Below, piece by piece: positions 39,699 through 48,121 of a stretch of DNA of 64,000 nucleotides. Origin of the DNA: a virus. The notes under the pieces are model-generated. The model was not told the origin of the DNA, did no database searches, and saw only the letters and a program-made list of their open reading frames with translations. Every line of letters begins with the position of its first letter. Position 1 is the first letter of the stretch. Location of the stretch: positions 98,418-162,417 of IMG/VR virus record IMGVR_UViG_3300023170_000009. One strand, written 5' to 3'. Made by a program: the position numbers and the translations under genes.

Positions 39699-39758
39699 TG
39701 GTGGAGGTGGTGGGAATCGCACCCACGTCCAAATACCTTTTCAGTCCGTTTCATCAGA
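39699..39758 (-). ncRNA. ssrA: permuted tmRNA, acceptor piece (3' half)
   Basis: Minus strand. T arm GTGGG-TGCGATT-CCCAC (39726-39710), acceptor CACCTCC, A, CCA ending at 39699. In a permuted gene this half comes first, followed by the intervening segment (39698-39606) and the 5' half. ACTGA here can pair with TCAGT in the coding piece (P2). A TATAAATA lies at 39771-39764 and predicts a start near 39758. Confidence 0.85.
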
Positions 39759-40421
39759 TTAGTTATTTATAACTTCAGTCTCATAACTGTCTCTAGCGTT
39801 GAGCAATTTTTCTACATAGTTATCACGTTTTTCAACATGCACTATTGGCTCTTCGCCTTCAACAGCCATAAGAATGACTGATTGAGAAACAGGTATTCCT
39901 GTTCTTTCCTCAAACATTATAGCATAGGCAGAGCATTGAATAAAATAATTTTCGCACTGACTTCTGCTTTTTGGTTTCATTGACGTTTTAAAGTCAATTA
40001 CAGATAGTTTACCATTATATTCTGCAATACAGTCAACCTGTCCTGCAAGACGTAAATGATCACTATACATTTTTGCCTCGATTGCTCTGATATTATCAAT
40101 ATCATCTAACAAAGGGCGAAACTTACGAAACATTTCCTTATCAATATAATTGAGGTTTGTATCCTCAGTCAATTCATTATTAAGAATGTCTTCGCAAAGT
40201 TTGTGAATCTTTGTACCACGAGTTGTGGCACGTCTACTAATTTTATCTGCTTCTTTTTCGCCTATTCTTTTACGCCAAGCTTGAATGTATGGCTTAGACT
40301 TATGAGATAAAATAGTTGTAACAGATGGATATTGAGTCCCGGACGGAGTAACATATCTCCGCCCGTTCTCAGTATTAACCTGTTTAAGTTGTGGTATCTC
40401 TACCAAATTATGTGTAAACAA
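39759..40421 (-). CDS. PD-(D/E)XK exonuclease
   Basis: 220 residues. TPSGTQYPSVTTILSHKSK, then RGTKIHKLCEDIL, then LAGQVDCIAEYNGKLSVIDF, KTS. The GTxxHxxxE motif, the Asp of GQVD and the DFK of the active site show a Cas4/RecB-like exonuclease of the MGME1 type that is common in T4-like marine phages. Starts at TTG (40421), immediately after the stop of the upstream gene, so likely by termination-reinitiation. Confidence 0.8.
   Translation of the reverse strand: MFTHNLVEIPQLKQVNTENGRRYVTPSGTQYPSVTTILSHKSKPYIQAWRKRIGEKEADKISRRATTRGTKIHKLCEDILNNELTEDTNLNYIDKEMFRKFRPLLDDIDNIRAIEAKMYSDHLRLAGQVDCIAEYNGKLSVIDFKTSMKPKSRSQCENYFIQCSAYAIMFEERTGIPVSQSVILMAVEGEEPIVHVEKRDNYVEKLLNARDSYETEVINN
39764..39771 (-). 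promoter_or_regulatory. late promoter TATAAATA before tmRNA
   Basis: Exact element on the minus strand inside the last codons of the exonuclease gene. Its start site would fall at the acceptor piece, so the tmRNA may be a late product. Confidence 0.55.
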
Positions 40422-40781
40422 TTAAATAAAACTCCCGTCTCTTGGAGTTCCTGCCATAACACCTGAACAGTAACCAGGTCCGTATTGTAGCCTACTGTTC
40501 ATTTCATAACCTTCGAACAAGTTACCTCTAGCTTTGTTAAGAGCTGGACCTGCCCAACTCTGAGCTAAAAGTACATCGCCTTCTTTGAACTTCTCATGGG
40601 CTAAGTTAATAAAACCCCAAACAGATCTGGAACCACCTCGGTCCTCTCTGATGATTTTAATAAACTTTCTACCAGCCTTGTAAGTACAATTAAAGCCAGT
40701 TAAGGTAGGATATGATTCGTTATGTTGTGCTACGATATCATCACAAAGTTTCTGTACAGCTAATTCTAGTTTGTTTTCCAT
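40422..40781 (-). CDS. conserved hypothetical phage protein
   Basis: 119 residues from the ATG at 40781, with GAGG before it; the ATG at 40808 lies just behind the -10 box and has none. The pattern FIKIIREDRGGSRSVWGFIN, then EGDVLLAQSWAGPALNKARG and NLFEG is widely conserved in T4-like phages. Beta-rich. Function unknown. It starts the message with promoter 40815-40843. Confidence 0.6.
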   Translation of the reverse strand: MENKLELAVQKLCDDIVAQHNESYPTLTGFNCTYKAGRKFIKIIREDRGGSRSVWGFINLAHEKFKEGDVLLAQSWAGPALNKARGNLFEGYEMNSRLQYGPGYCSGVMAGTPRDGSFI

Positions 40782-40814
40782 TTTTAAGTCCTCACTTTTA
40801 TTTTTCATACTACT

Positions 40815-40843
40815 ATTATAGCACTAAATCTATCATTTGTCAA
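40815..40843 (-). promoter_or_regulatory. sigma70-type promoter, TTGACA-17-TATAAT
   Basis: Minus strand TTGACA (40843-40838), 17 bases, TATAAT (40820-40815). A T-rich stretch on the + strand (40849-40873) adjoins it. Confidence 0.8.
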
Positions 40844-40892
40844 GCATTTTTTTGACTTTTTTTGACTTTTTTTTCGTTATATAATCAATAAC

Positions 40893-42008
40893 TTAGGACT
40901 TACCGTAGTCTCCCTCGCCAAATATACTGTTCATGAGGGTCTTTTTCTGCTCATTTACACCGCACAAATTCCAACAAATAGCACATTTTTTCTCTTGCCA
41001 AGAGTCTTCAAACCACTGGAAAGGTTTGCTTTCTAGGATCTCTTTGAGGGGTCTTTTGTGTAAAGACAGCTCATGCTTGTCCATGTAATGTTTGATTTGA
41101 ACTTTTAGGATCTGTGAGGACTTAAATCCTATTCTTGTAAAAGCTCCTATGTGGCAACATGGGTGTACATCTCCCCAGGCACTGATTCGTATTTCCTGAT
41201 TTCCACTTCTTGCAGAAAAACATTTAATCTCTCCTGGCTCATCCTTATATCTAGTTTCATATTGTTCCTTCATATTCTCGTAATTCAGATCTTCTGCCAT
41301 ACCTATGAATACAATAGGACGTTCAGTAAAGGTTACTGATGTTGGAGCGGGCTCTACTTCATAAAGTGTATTACCTTCCTTATCCTTAGCAATTAAATTT
41401 CCTTCTCCGCCCATGCCATTAGCATTTTTGGCATAGAACTTTGTAAAGCCAAGTTCGTCAGCTAATTTTTTAGCTTCTTCTACTTGATGTACATTGTATC
41501 CAAAGATTAAAAAATCCCATAAAGCACTAGCGCCGGTATCTAAATAAGCCTTAACATTTTCCATCACCTTATCCCACTTTACCTTTCTTCGATATAAGTG
41601 ATTGGTGTCTTCTAATCCGTCTATGGAAAATGTAACAGTACGTCTAGAATCTTTTTTCATTACATTGCCAAGTTTTGTCCAAAAATCAGTATTTTTCATT
41701 CCACCGTTGGTACATAAATTTACAACCATTGTTGGATTGGCTTCAAAGATATATTCTAGTATTTCTATAATTTCTGGGTTTGTCATAGGGTCTCCGTAAT
41801 CCCCAGAAAATGTTATGTGATTGATCTTTGAAAGAAATTCTATAGATAGCCAATTTTTAAAGTCTTCTGCTTTAATATAGGTTAGTGTTATATTAGGATT
41901 TAAATTTGGAGAACCTCGATCCTCAAATCTAGCACAAAAAAGACATTCGGCATTACAGAGACTAGATGCTTCAATGTTCAAAGACGTTATTTTATCATAT
42001 TCCCACAT
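40893..42008 (-). CDS. radical SAM enzyme with C-terminal SPASM/twitch-like cysteines
   Basis: 371 residues. CNAECLFC (C18, C22, C25) is the radical SAM CxxxCxxC motif. ITFSGDYGDPMTNPEIIEIL is the GGE-type SAM-binding region with GDYGDP, then VVNLCTNGGM and VTFSIDGLEDTNHLYRRKV. At the C-terminus are CFSARSGNQEIRISAWGDV, HPCCHIG, and CAICWNLCGV, further Cys that may bind an auxiliary cluster as in SPASM proteins. The stop overlaps the SDR gene's end at 42008. The product is unknown. Confidence 0.85.
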   Translation of the reverse strand: MWEYDKITSLNIEASSLCNAECLFCARFEDRGSPNLNPNITLTYIKAEDFKNWLSIEFLSKINHITFSGDYGDPMTNPEIIEILEYIFEANPTMVVNLCTNGGMKNTDFWTKLGNVMKKDSRRTVTFSIDGLEDTNHLYRRKVKWDKVMENVKAYLDTGASALWDFLIFGYNVHQVEEAKKLADELGFTKFYAKNANGMGGEGNLIAKDKEGNTLYEVEPAPTSVTFTERPIVFIGMAEDLNYENMKEQYETRYKDEPGEIKCFSARSGNQEIRISAWGDVHPCCHIGAFTRIGFKSSQILKVQIKHYMDKHELSLHKRPLKEILESKPFQWFEDSWQEKKCAICWNLCGVNEQKKTLMNSIFGEGDYGKS

Positions 42009-42616
42009 TATACTTCCATTATACTTTTGGTTTCGTTGATGACCTTGCCGTTGAATTCTTCATCCAATTCAAATAAAACTTTAGCAACATGTTTGGCATA
42101 ATTCTCATGTAAAGTAACACGATGTGGCTCGTAACCAACATGTATGCCTTCCGAATGTTTCGCAAAAGAAAACATAAGGTGCATTATAGTAGATTTATAG
42201 CTAGCATACCCTGCCATTTCACTACCACCAAACGATTCCCTATTTTTTATTCTTGTAAAGGGAGAGGTCACCCAAATAGTTTTATCAGATTTTATTTCAC
42301 GTGATATACGATACGGCAAGTAGCAGTTTATTGACAGTCCTGTTGTCCATTCTTGTTCTAAAGCAATAAAGGCATCGAAGGCTCCTTGATTAGGTCCTCC
42401 CCAACAGTTTTGATTATAATAAACTAAATCGTATTCACTATCAAGCTCTTGTAACAATTCCTCAATACAAATATCCTGCCAATTGACTTTAATTATCTTA
42501 GCTTGTATATCTGGATCAGAACTTGTAACAATGTGCAGTTCATTGTAATATTCTTTTAGGGCGTGGGCTAAGTACAATCCAGACTTAGACCCACACCCAA
42601 GAAGCAATGCTTTCAT
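42008..42616 (-). CDS. short-chain dehydrogenase/reductase-like protein
   Basis: 202 residues. GCGSKSGLYLAHALKEYYNE is a nucleotide-binding loop (GxxxGxx), then DLVYYNQNCWGG, IWVTSPFTRIKNRESF, and YASYKST with Tyr-x3-Lys. Short SDR. It is first in the message with the radical SAM gene and has both a sigma70 promoter and a TATAAATA just upstream. Confidence 0.65.
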   Translation of the reverse strand: MKALLLGCGSKSGLYLAHALKEYYNELHIVTSSDPDIQAKIIKVNWQDICIEELLQELDSEYDLVYYNQNCWGGPNQGAFDAFIALEQEWTTGLSINCYLPYRISREIKSDKTIWVTSPFTRIKNRESFGGSEMAGYASYKSTIMHLMFSFAKHSEGIHVGYEPHRVTLHENYAKHVAKVLFELDEEFNGKVINETKSIMEV

Positions 42617-42638
42617 ATTTTACCCATCCTAAAAAAAT

Positions 42639-42667
42639 AATTATATACTCTTTTTATTTATATGTCA
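42639..42667 (-). promoter_or_regulatory. sigma70-type promoter, TTGACA-17-TATAAT
   Basis: Minus strand TTGACA (42667-42662), 17 bases, TATAAT (42644-42639). The 17-base spacer itself begins with TATAAATA. Confidence 0.8.
42654..42661 (-). promoter_or_regulatory. late promoter TATAAATA within the sigma70 spacer
   Basis: Minus strand, directly after the -35 TTGACA. The same site may therefore serve both early and late transcription of 42616-40893. Confidence 0.45.
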
Positions 42668-43417
42668 AGTCTCATGAGCATCTTCGTATGCCATTCTTGC
42701 TTCAATATATTCTCTAACCATATCAGATCTCACAATGTCCTCAGGTGTAAATTCTAATAGATTAAAGGACGGCATATTCTCTGCAATTTGAATAAACTTC
42801 TTTAGTCCAGACATATCGTTTCTTTTGTATAAGTCTGTCTGCCTAAAATCACCGCAAAAGATAATCTTAGAATTGTGTCCTAGCCTAGTCATTATAGAGT
42901 TGATTTCCATGTCATTCATATTCTGACATTCGTCAACAATAATAATGGCATTGTCTAATGTAATACCTCTAACAAAAGATGTACACATAAACTCTAAATG
43001 CTTTTGCTCTAACAATCTTTGATAAGGTTTTTCTTTTTGAGGAAAAAAGTCCTTACACATTTGTTGATATGGCAATGTGTATACTTCTGTTTTTTCCTCT
43101 TGATCACCAGGTAAGTGCCCAATCTCTCTAGAAGGTACTGCGGATCTAACAATGACTACTTTATTGTTAGATGTACCTTTCATCAAGACTTGTTCTAATG
43201 CTCGGTACAAGGCAATAAATGTTTTACCTGTTCCTGCGCAGCCGTGTAATAAAAAAGCGTCTTGATGTTTGTATAATGAGAAAAATTGTCCTTGCGTTTC
43301 AGTCATTGCATCGAATGTTGCCATGTCATCAATTTTCATCTTACAATGATTGTTGACAGGGGGTTCTCTTCTTATATCATTATTAGGAACGACTGAAAGT
43401 GGTTTTCTTTTCGGCAT
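42665..43417 (-). CDS. phoH: PhoH-like P-loop ATPase
   Basis: 250 residues. Walker A GCAGTGKT (residues 59-66), FVRGITLDNAIIIVDECQNM with Walker B (IIIVDE), and KIIFCGDFRQTDL. This is the PhoH family, frequent in marine phages of all kinds. Its role in infection is not settled; an RNA-related or phosphate-linked helicase/ATPase role has been suggested. It ends before the sigma70 promoter for the SDR gene. Confidence 0.92.
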   Translation of the reverse strand: MPKRKPLSVVPNNDIRREPPVNNHCKMKIDDMATFDAMTETQGQFFSLYKHQDAFLLHGCAGTGKTFIALYRALEQVLMKGTSNNKVVIVRSAVPSREIGHLPGDQEEKTEVYTLPYQQMCKDFFPQKEKPYQRLLEQKHLEFMCTSFVRGITLDNAIIIVDECQNMNDMEINSIMTRLGHNSKIIFCGDFRQTDLYKRNDMSGLKKFIQIAENMPSFNLLEFTPEDIVRSDMVREYIEARMAYEDAHET

Positions 43418-43446
43418 CTGGATCTCCGTCTAGGTTATGAAAGAAA

Positions 43447-43475
43447 GGCGACAAAGCACTAGACTATGTCGCCTC
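43447..43475 (-). terminator. Rho-independent terminator
   Basis: Minus strand AGGCGACA-13-TGTCGCCT, eight perfect pairs, followed by TTCTTTC. It lies between the 43518 gene and PhoH. Confidence 0.75.
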
Positions 43476-43517
43476 AGTTTACGTTGTTGTTATAAGAGTT
43501 GTTTATAACTCTTTCCT

Positions 43518-43832
43518 TTACTCTGAAGAATTGCCTAATTTCTTCTTAAGTTTATTAGTTACTTCTCTCACTTTCGCAGACTTGGCATCCTTTTTACCCC
43601 AAGTATTAGCTAGGTCGCTGGTTGGGTTAGCTTCGGCTACCTTTGATAAAACATCCTTAAAACCCGATGGTGGCTTTGTACGATCTCCTGTTGCTTGTAC
43701 GAGACCGGGGGCCTTTAATATAATAGACTCCATATTAGGATTGTCTACTAAAAATTGTTCTTTGTCTTTCCAGCTCATCCAATGTTCTTCGACTTCGCCG
43801 GTTTCGTTATTAATAAAATTATATATTGGCAT
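43518..43832 (-). CDS. FmdB-like small protein without zinc ribbon
   Basis: 104 residues. The start MPIYNFINNETGEVEEHWMS, then WKDKEQFLVDNP, is the FmdB/zinc-ribbon-like N-terminus, but the Cys pairs are lost. Common in marine T4-like phages under different names. End is basic (KLKKKLGN). Function unknown; the ATG overlaps the stop of the 43832 gene. Confidence 0.55.
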   Translation of the reverse strand: MPIYNFINNETGEVEEHWMSWKDKEQFLVDNPNMESIILKAPGLVQATGDRTKPPSGFKDVLSKVAEANPTSDLANTWGKKDAKSAKVREVTNKLKKKLGNSSE

Positions 43833-44131
43833 TAACCTGTCTTCTCGTCATATATTTCTTCAATATTTTCTAAAATTGTTTTTAAAAGTTCTAAGGCTGT
43901 ATGAGATAACAATCTTGTATGCCTTAATTTTTGTAAGCACTGTTTTATATAGTTAGGTTCAACACCCTTCAGTGTTTGTCTTGTGTACCTAAGTTCTCTA
44001 AATCCAAACATGTTGAGAGCAAGTAAAGCTAAGTCTATTTGTTCCTCAGTATAGAAAGACATCCGATACCCGATAATCTTTTTCGGAATCTCTTTTGCCC
44101 GTACCGGTTTAAACTTTAATACTTGTCCCAT
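43832..44131 (-). CDS. hypothetical helical protein
   Basis: 99 residues from the ATG at 44131. A longer frame starts at a TTG (44152), but the ATG has AATAAATA five bases before it, a one-base variant of the late element. Helical, basic (LRYTRQTLKGVEPNYIKQCL). Not recognised. Confidence 0.5.
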   Translation of the reverse strand: MGQVLKFKPVRAKEIPKKIIGYRMSFYTEEQIDLALLALNMFGFRELRYTRQTLKGVEPNYIKQCLQKLRHTRLLSHTALELLKTILENIEEIYDEKTG

Positions 44132-44136
44132 AAAAT

Positions 44137-44144
44137 TATTTATT
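44137..44144 (-). promoter_or_regulatory. possible late promoter variant AATAAATA
   Basis: AATAAATA-ATTTT-ATG on the minus strand, one base from consensus, at the same five-base spacing as the other three. Weak by itself because of the AT-rich gap. Confidence 0.3.
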
Positions 44145-44191
44145 TCTTTCAAAAATTGTAAAATGCTTATAAATATATTTGAAAAATAATT

Positions 44192-45643
44192 TTAAAAAAC
44201 TTTTACTTTGTAATGTTTCTCAAATTCTATAGCATCAGCTTTAGTGTTTACAATAGGTTGTCCTTTGATATTCAAACTTGTATTCAACAACATAGGACAT
44301 CTTGTTTTAGTTTTCCACTTTGTTAATAACTTATAAAGCCCTGGATTCTCATCCTTTGTAACTGTTTGAACTCTGCTAGTTCCGTCTTGATGAACAATAG
44401 CAGGATACTTTTTAGGTCTCTTTGCAGTTACAATATATTGCATATATGGAGACTTAAATCCTTCCTCAACATTAAATTCTTTGTGAACATCTTCAAGTCT
44501 AATAACAGGAGCAAAGGGTCTATACTCTTGTCTGTTTTTAATCTTGTTTACTTTATCTTTCATTTCCATGCCTCTAGGATCAGCGAGCAGAGAGCGATTG
44601 CCCAAAGCACGAGGCCCAAATTCAGCACGGCCGTTTGCCACCCCGCAGATCCCAGTGGTAACCAATTCTTCCAAAACTTCACTTACAGGATATTCCCCCT
44701 CAATGTTGTAACCTAGATAAGGACCTTGCCAATTTATTTTTTCTCCTTTGTTTGCTAGTATAGCACCCAAAGATGAACCAGCATCACCTGGGTTAGGCAT
44801 AATCCAACTTTCATCAAAATATTGTGATATCAATCTGTTGGCCAAACAATTTAAAGCACACCCTCCCATTACAACAATGTTTTTCTCGCCTGTTATTTTC
44901 TTTGTTTCTTTTAATAACGCTGTAAATTTAAATTCATAAAATTTTTGTACAGAAGCGGCAATGTCAAAATATTCTTGTTCTGTATATAACTCAGCACGCC
45001 AAGGCCTAATGCCCCTATGAAAATTTAATCCAGAATTCCAAAGATATTCAACGTCTTTATAATACTTATTAGGGTCTCCGTAAGCAGCCATACCCATTAA
45101 AATATATTCGTCTTCGTTTGCCTTTAGCCCTACCCTATCAGTAAATGCAGAATACATCAATCCCAATGACTTTGGGTAATACCAACGTTTTTTACATTTC
45201 ATTTTATTGCCGTTGGCTTGCCATATAGAAGTGGTTGTAAATTCTCCTATAGCATCTATTACTAATATTGCTGCTTTATCAAATTTAGAAGTATAGTAGC
45301 CTGCCGCTGCGTGGGATTTGTGATGATCACCCCATTCAATTTTTGTTTTTGTAATGCCATATTGTTTCATGTAAACTGCAGGATTTAACCATCTGTTTTT
45401 CTGTCCAGCATAAACTTTTCTTAAAAACTTCCAACTAGGATCTTCGTACCAATGTATTTTATCAGGATACCCAAACTTTAGTGCATCCTTTACAATAACA
45501 TTATTTAAATCTTTATCGTTTTTAACTCTACTGTATCTTTCCGAATGAGATGCAAATACGATCTCATCGTCCTTAACTACTGTAAGAGAACCGTCATGCG
45601 TGCCTGCTGCTACGCCCCATTCTATCATTGATATTTTCTCCAT
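44192..45643 (-). CDS. carbamoyltransferase (NodU/TobZ family)
   Basis: 483 residues. WGVAAGTHDGSLTVVKDDEI and GDHHKSHAAAGYYTSKFDKA give the metal/ATP site of the Kae1-like domain, VVMGGCALNCLANRLISQYF and EFGPRALGNRSLLADPRG the second domain. The family makes carbamoyl-AMP from carbamoyl phosphate and transfers the carbamoyl group to a hydroxyl of a sugar or antibiotic. Usual family length is 550-600, so the protein is short, mainly at the ends. It overlaps the radical SAM gene by 19 bases and is last in the operon. Confidence 0.88.
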   Translation of the reverse strand: MEKISMIEWGVAAGTHDGSLTVVKDDEIVFASHSERYSRVKNDKDLNNVIVKDALKFGYPDKIHWYEDPSWKFLRKVYAGQKNRWLNPAVYMKQYGITKTKIEWGDHHKSHAAAGYYTSKFDKAAILVIDAIGEFTTTSIWQANGNKMKCKKRWYYPKSLGLMYSAFTDRVGLKANEDEYILMGMAAYGDPNKYYKDVEYLWNSGLNFHRGIRPWRAELYTEQEYFDIAASVQKFYEFKFTALLKETKKITGEKNIVVMGGCALNCLANRLISQYFDESWIMPNPGDAGSSLGAILANKGEKINWQGPYLGYNIEGEYPVSEVLEELVTTGICGVANGRAEFGPRALGNRSLLADPRGMEMKDKVNKIKNRQEYRPFAPVIRLEDVHKEFNVEEGFKSPYMQYIVTAKRPKKYPAIVHQDGTSRVQTVTKDENPGLYKLLTKWKTKTRCPMLLNTSLNIKGQPIVNTKADAIEFEKHYKVKVF

Positions 45644-47130
45644 AAATCAGTGAACTCTGGAAACACCTCTAAAAAATCTGTGTCTCTTCTTTGATCATGC
45701 TGTGTAAAAAATCTAACTAAGTTTTTTCTAGCAACAACAGCATCTTCTTGAGAAATATTATTTTCTCTCATCCACTCTAAGTTTCTTTTAACCTTTGCAA
45801 TTTCAAAATCATAAAATCCTGCAAAGTTATCCACATTAGAATTTTCCTCCATAAACTTAATAGCTTCTTCTAAATATATCTCAAACTCTTGTGGTAGAGT
45901 ATTAATACATTGCCAAGAAGGGTTTCTCAATAGAGGAACATCAAACCATATTCTTTGTCTGGGGTGTATTTCATAATCTGGATGTGTATTGTATTGATCA
46001 TAGATAGGAATATATTTAACTCCCTGGTTTTCTCGACTATATGCCGTTCTTAATTCTAAAATATACTCCAAAAATTCTTTAAAGCTAGTTAAACTGAGGC
46101 TATTAAAAGTATTAATAAAGGTTAAAGTTGTATTGCATGTCTCTGACATTACTCTTTCAACGTTGTCCTGTAATAGATTATAATCCATACCATTTCTAAT
46201 ATACTCTGCTTGTTTGCCGGCTCCATCTAAACTAACAAACACTGCAAAGTTTTTAACAGCCATGTTCACATACCAATTATTACCTGAACCTGGGTTCCAA
46301 CGTTCACTTTTCCAAATTTGTATCTCTTCTAGCTTTCTAAGTTTTTCAATAAACTTGTCCATCAATTTATCTTTAGGAGGACACATGTTGCTTGTAACAC
46401 TAACTTCTAACCAAGCATTAGGATTTTCATAAATGTAATCTAATACCTTAAAAGTATTGGAGTCCATTAATGGTTCTCCCCCGGTCATTCTAAAAACTTC
46501 TAGTGTCTTATAAAGCTCGGGCCACCATTTCCAAAAAGCCTGAATATATGGATTGTCATCCTGTGCCTCTTTAATAGGCATTAAATCTATTAAGTGAGAA
46601 GTGTCATTATGTTTTGTTGGCTGTCCTTTATCATCTAAAACATGATAAGGCCCGTGTTGTTTTATTTCTTTTTCCCACGTATTGGATAAATGTGGAGAAC
46701 AATACGAACATTTAAAGTTACATGCTTGATTAAAATTAACCTCAACATAACGAGGATTGATGTCATCAACATTCAATGCTTGTATAATATCCTTCCTAGC
46801 ATTTTGTGCCCAATACTCACCACTTCTATAGATTCTATCGCTTCTTCCGCCAACGTCCTCAATCTTCCAACAATATGAACAACCCTCAGGACGCTTTCCT
46901 TCAAGCATCATCTTACGTTCTTCTTTTTTCTGTTTTGTGTTGTGAAGTGCTGACGGATTGTCTTGTATTTCTTTAACGTCTATTGCGTGTGTAGGTGGGT
47001 GATAGCAGCTATGTGTTCTGCCATTTGTTAAATGCAAGGAAACTTGTGCCCATTTAGCATAGCACATAGTTTTAGAAATGTTTCGCAGTTGTCTCTCAGC
47101 TACATCTGCAGAGACATCATAATCACTCAT
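45625..47130 (-). CDS. twitch-domain radical SAM protein
   Basis: 501 residues. Motif CNFKCSYC (C137, C141, C144). RMTGGEPLMDSNTFKVLDYI is the GGE motif, followed by VSVTSNMCPP and FAVFVSLDGAGKQAEYIRNG. Before the core are C23, SCYHPPTH (C42, H44, H48) and CSYCW (C84, C87), which could hold a further cluster. It is a paralogue of 53099-54589 with the same order of motifs. Both are in the same operon as the carbamoyltransferase, epimerase and SGNH genes. Reaction unknown. Confidence 0.85.
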   Translation of the reverse strand: MSDYDVSADVAERQLRNISKTMCYAKWAQVSLHLTNGRTHSCYHPPTHAIDVKEIQDNPSALHNTKQKKEERKMMLEGKRPEGCSYCWKIEDVGGRSDRIYRSGEYWAQNARKDIIQALNVDDINPRYVEVNFNQACNFKCSYCSPHLSNTWEKEIKQHGPYHVLDDKGQPTKHNDTSHLIDLMPIKEAQDDNPYIQAFWKWWPELYKTLEVFRMTGGEPLMDSNTFKVLDYIYENPNAWLEVSVTSNMCPPKDKLMDKFIEKLRKLEEIQIWKSERWNPGSGNNWYVNMAVKNFAVFVSLDGAGKQAEYIRNGMDYNLLQDNVERVMSETCNTTLTFINTFNSLSLTSFKEFLEYILELRTAYSRENQGVKYIPIYDQYNTHPDYEIHPRQRIWFDVPLLRNPSWQCINTLPQEFEIYLEEAIKFMEENSNVDNFAGFYDFEIAKVKRNLEWMRENNISQEDAVVARKNLVRFFTQHDQRRDTDFLEVFPEFTDLWRKYQ

Positions 47131-47133
47131 AAT

Positions 47134-47301
47134 TTACTCGTATATAAAAGGATCTCTTTTTCTTAATTCTTCAATTCGCTTTCTAATTGCTTCTTGTTCA
47201 GCATCAAGAGTTTCACCCTCTTCACCAACTCCAGGATTGCCGTCAGAATTTAATTCTGTCATATCCTTTTGTTTGTCTTTATAGTTGTTTTCTTTATTCA
47301 T
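47134..47301 (-). CDS. small acidic/helical protein, 55 residues
   Basis: Begins MNKENNYKDKQKDMTELN and ends with IRKRIEELRKRDPFIYE. GGAG lies eight bases before the ATG. The ending is of a kind seen in small marine phage proteins. The ATG overlaps a TATAAT box, so the message from that promoter cannot carry this start; an upstream message could, or the internal ATG 14 codons in may be used. Function unknown. Confidence 0.55.
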   Translation of the reverse strand: MNKENNYKDKQKDMTELNSDGNPGVGEEGETLDAEQEAIRKRIEELRKRDPFIYE

Positions 47302-47328
47302 TATAACTCCTTTTTATTCATTTGTCAA
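47300..47328 (-). promoter_or_regulatory. sigma70-type promoter, TTGACA-17-TATAAT, overlapping a start codon
   Basis: Minus strand TTGACA (47328-47323), 17 bases, TATAAT (47305-47300). Drives the radical SAM and carbamoyltransferase genes separately from the upstream operon. Confidence 0.75.
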
Positions 47329-47332
47329 GAAA

Positions 47333-48121
47333 TTAGCGTACTGTTACGCTATGAACATACTGATATTTATATACTGCCAATAAGTCTGGTTTGTGATTTA
47401 GTTTTCCCAATCCTAAGTGTCCTATAGCCAAACGTTTATCATCTATATCATAAGGCAATTTATCTTGTATTTGCTTACAATAATTTTTGACTTTATTTGT
47501 TAATGCCTCCCTTCTCCAAGGCTTTCCATCTCTTCCCAACCAACAAACCAATGTGTTCTTAAGTAGACTTGTGGGTTTGATATGTTCCTTAGGCACATCT
47601 AAATCTTGATCATAATATATTTCTAATAAATGTTTTCCTATATGAGGATAGTTCATATAAAGATGATCTTTCATGTATATTGGATTGAACATTTTATAAT
47701 CTTCATCTTGTAAAGGTTCGCCGTCATCATTTTTTGCAGCTAACAAAAACCAAGGATCTTTAACCTTACCTCTTTCAAAATCTTCTAAATGGTGTAAGTA
47801 ATAATTAAAAGAACTTAACTGTTCCCTTAATTCTCCTTGAGCTGTTTTCATCATATCCGGAAAATTAACATGTAATGTATTTAGATCATCTGCATCTTTA
47901 AAAACCTCAGGACAAAGTTCTTTTATTTTATCAACACAAGAATACATATTACTTTCTATTTGTTCTTTTGTTTCACCTAAATTATGGAATTGTTCTCTAC
48001 TTACAAACTCCTGATCAAATGTCTTAAATCTTTGCCATATTCTTTCTGCCACACGATTATCAAACATATTATAAGATAATGTGTACTCTGCATTTTTTCC
48101 TAGATGTACATCTAATATCAT
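47333..48121 (-). CDS. hypothetical protein of the sugar operon
   Basis: 262 residues from the ATG at 48121 (ATGA overlap with the upstream stop). No domain recognised. Parts: LDVHLGKNAEYTLSYNMFDN, RVAERIWQRFKTFDQEFVSR, LNTLHVNFPDMMKTAQGELR, FNPIYMKDHLYMNYPHIGKH and RLAIGHLGLGKLNHKPDLLA. Rich in Tyr, His and Asp, probably mixed alpha/beta. The longer frame upstream lies inside the SGNH gene and is not used. Coupled to the two SGNH genes, so it likely acts in the same pathway. Confidence 0.55.
   Translation of the reverse strand: MILDVHLGKNAEYTLSYNMFDNRVAERIWQRFKTFDQEFVSREQFHNLGETKEQIESNMYSCVDKIKELCPEVFKDADDLNTLHVNFPDMMKTAQGELREQLSSFNYYLHHLEDFERGKVKDPWFLLAAKNDDGEPLQDEDYKMFNPIYMKDHLYMNYPHIGKHLLEIYYDQDLDVPKEHIKPTSLLKNTLVCWLGRDGKPWRREALTNKVKNYCKQIQDKLPYDIDDKRLAIGHLGLGKLNHKPDLLAVYKYQYVHSVTVR

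Noticed and set aside
44169-44176. TATAAATA on the plus strand near 44170
   Set aside because: It would point into the antisense of the carbamoyltransferase gene with no plus-strand gene; AT-rich gap makes chance likely.
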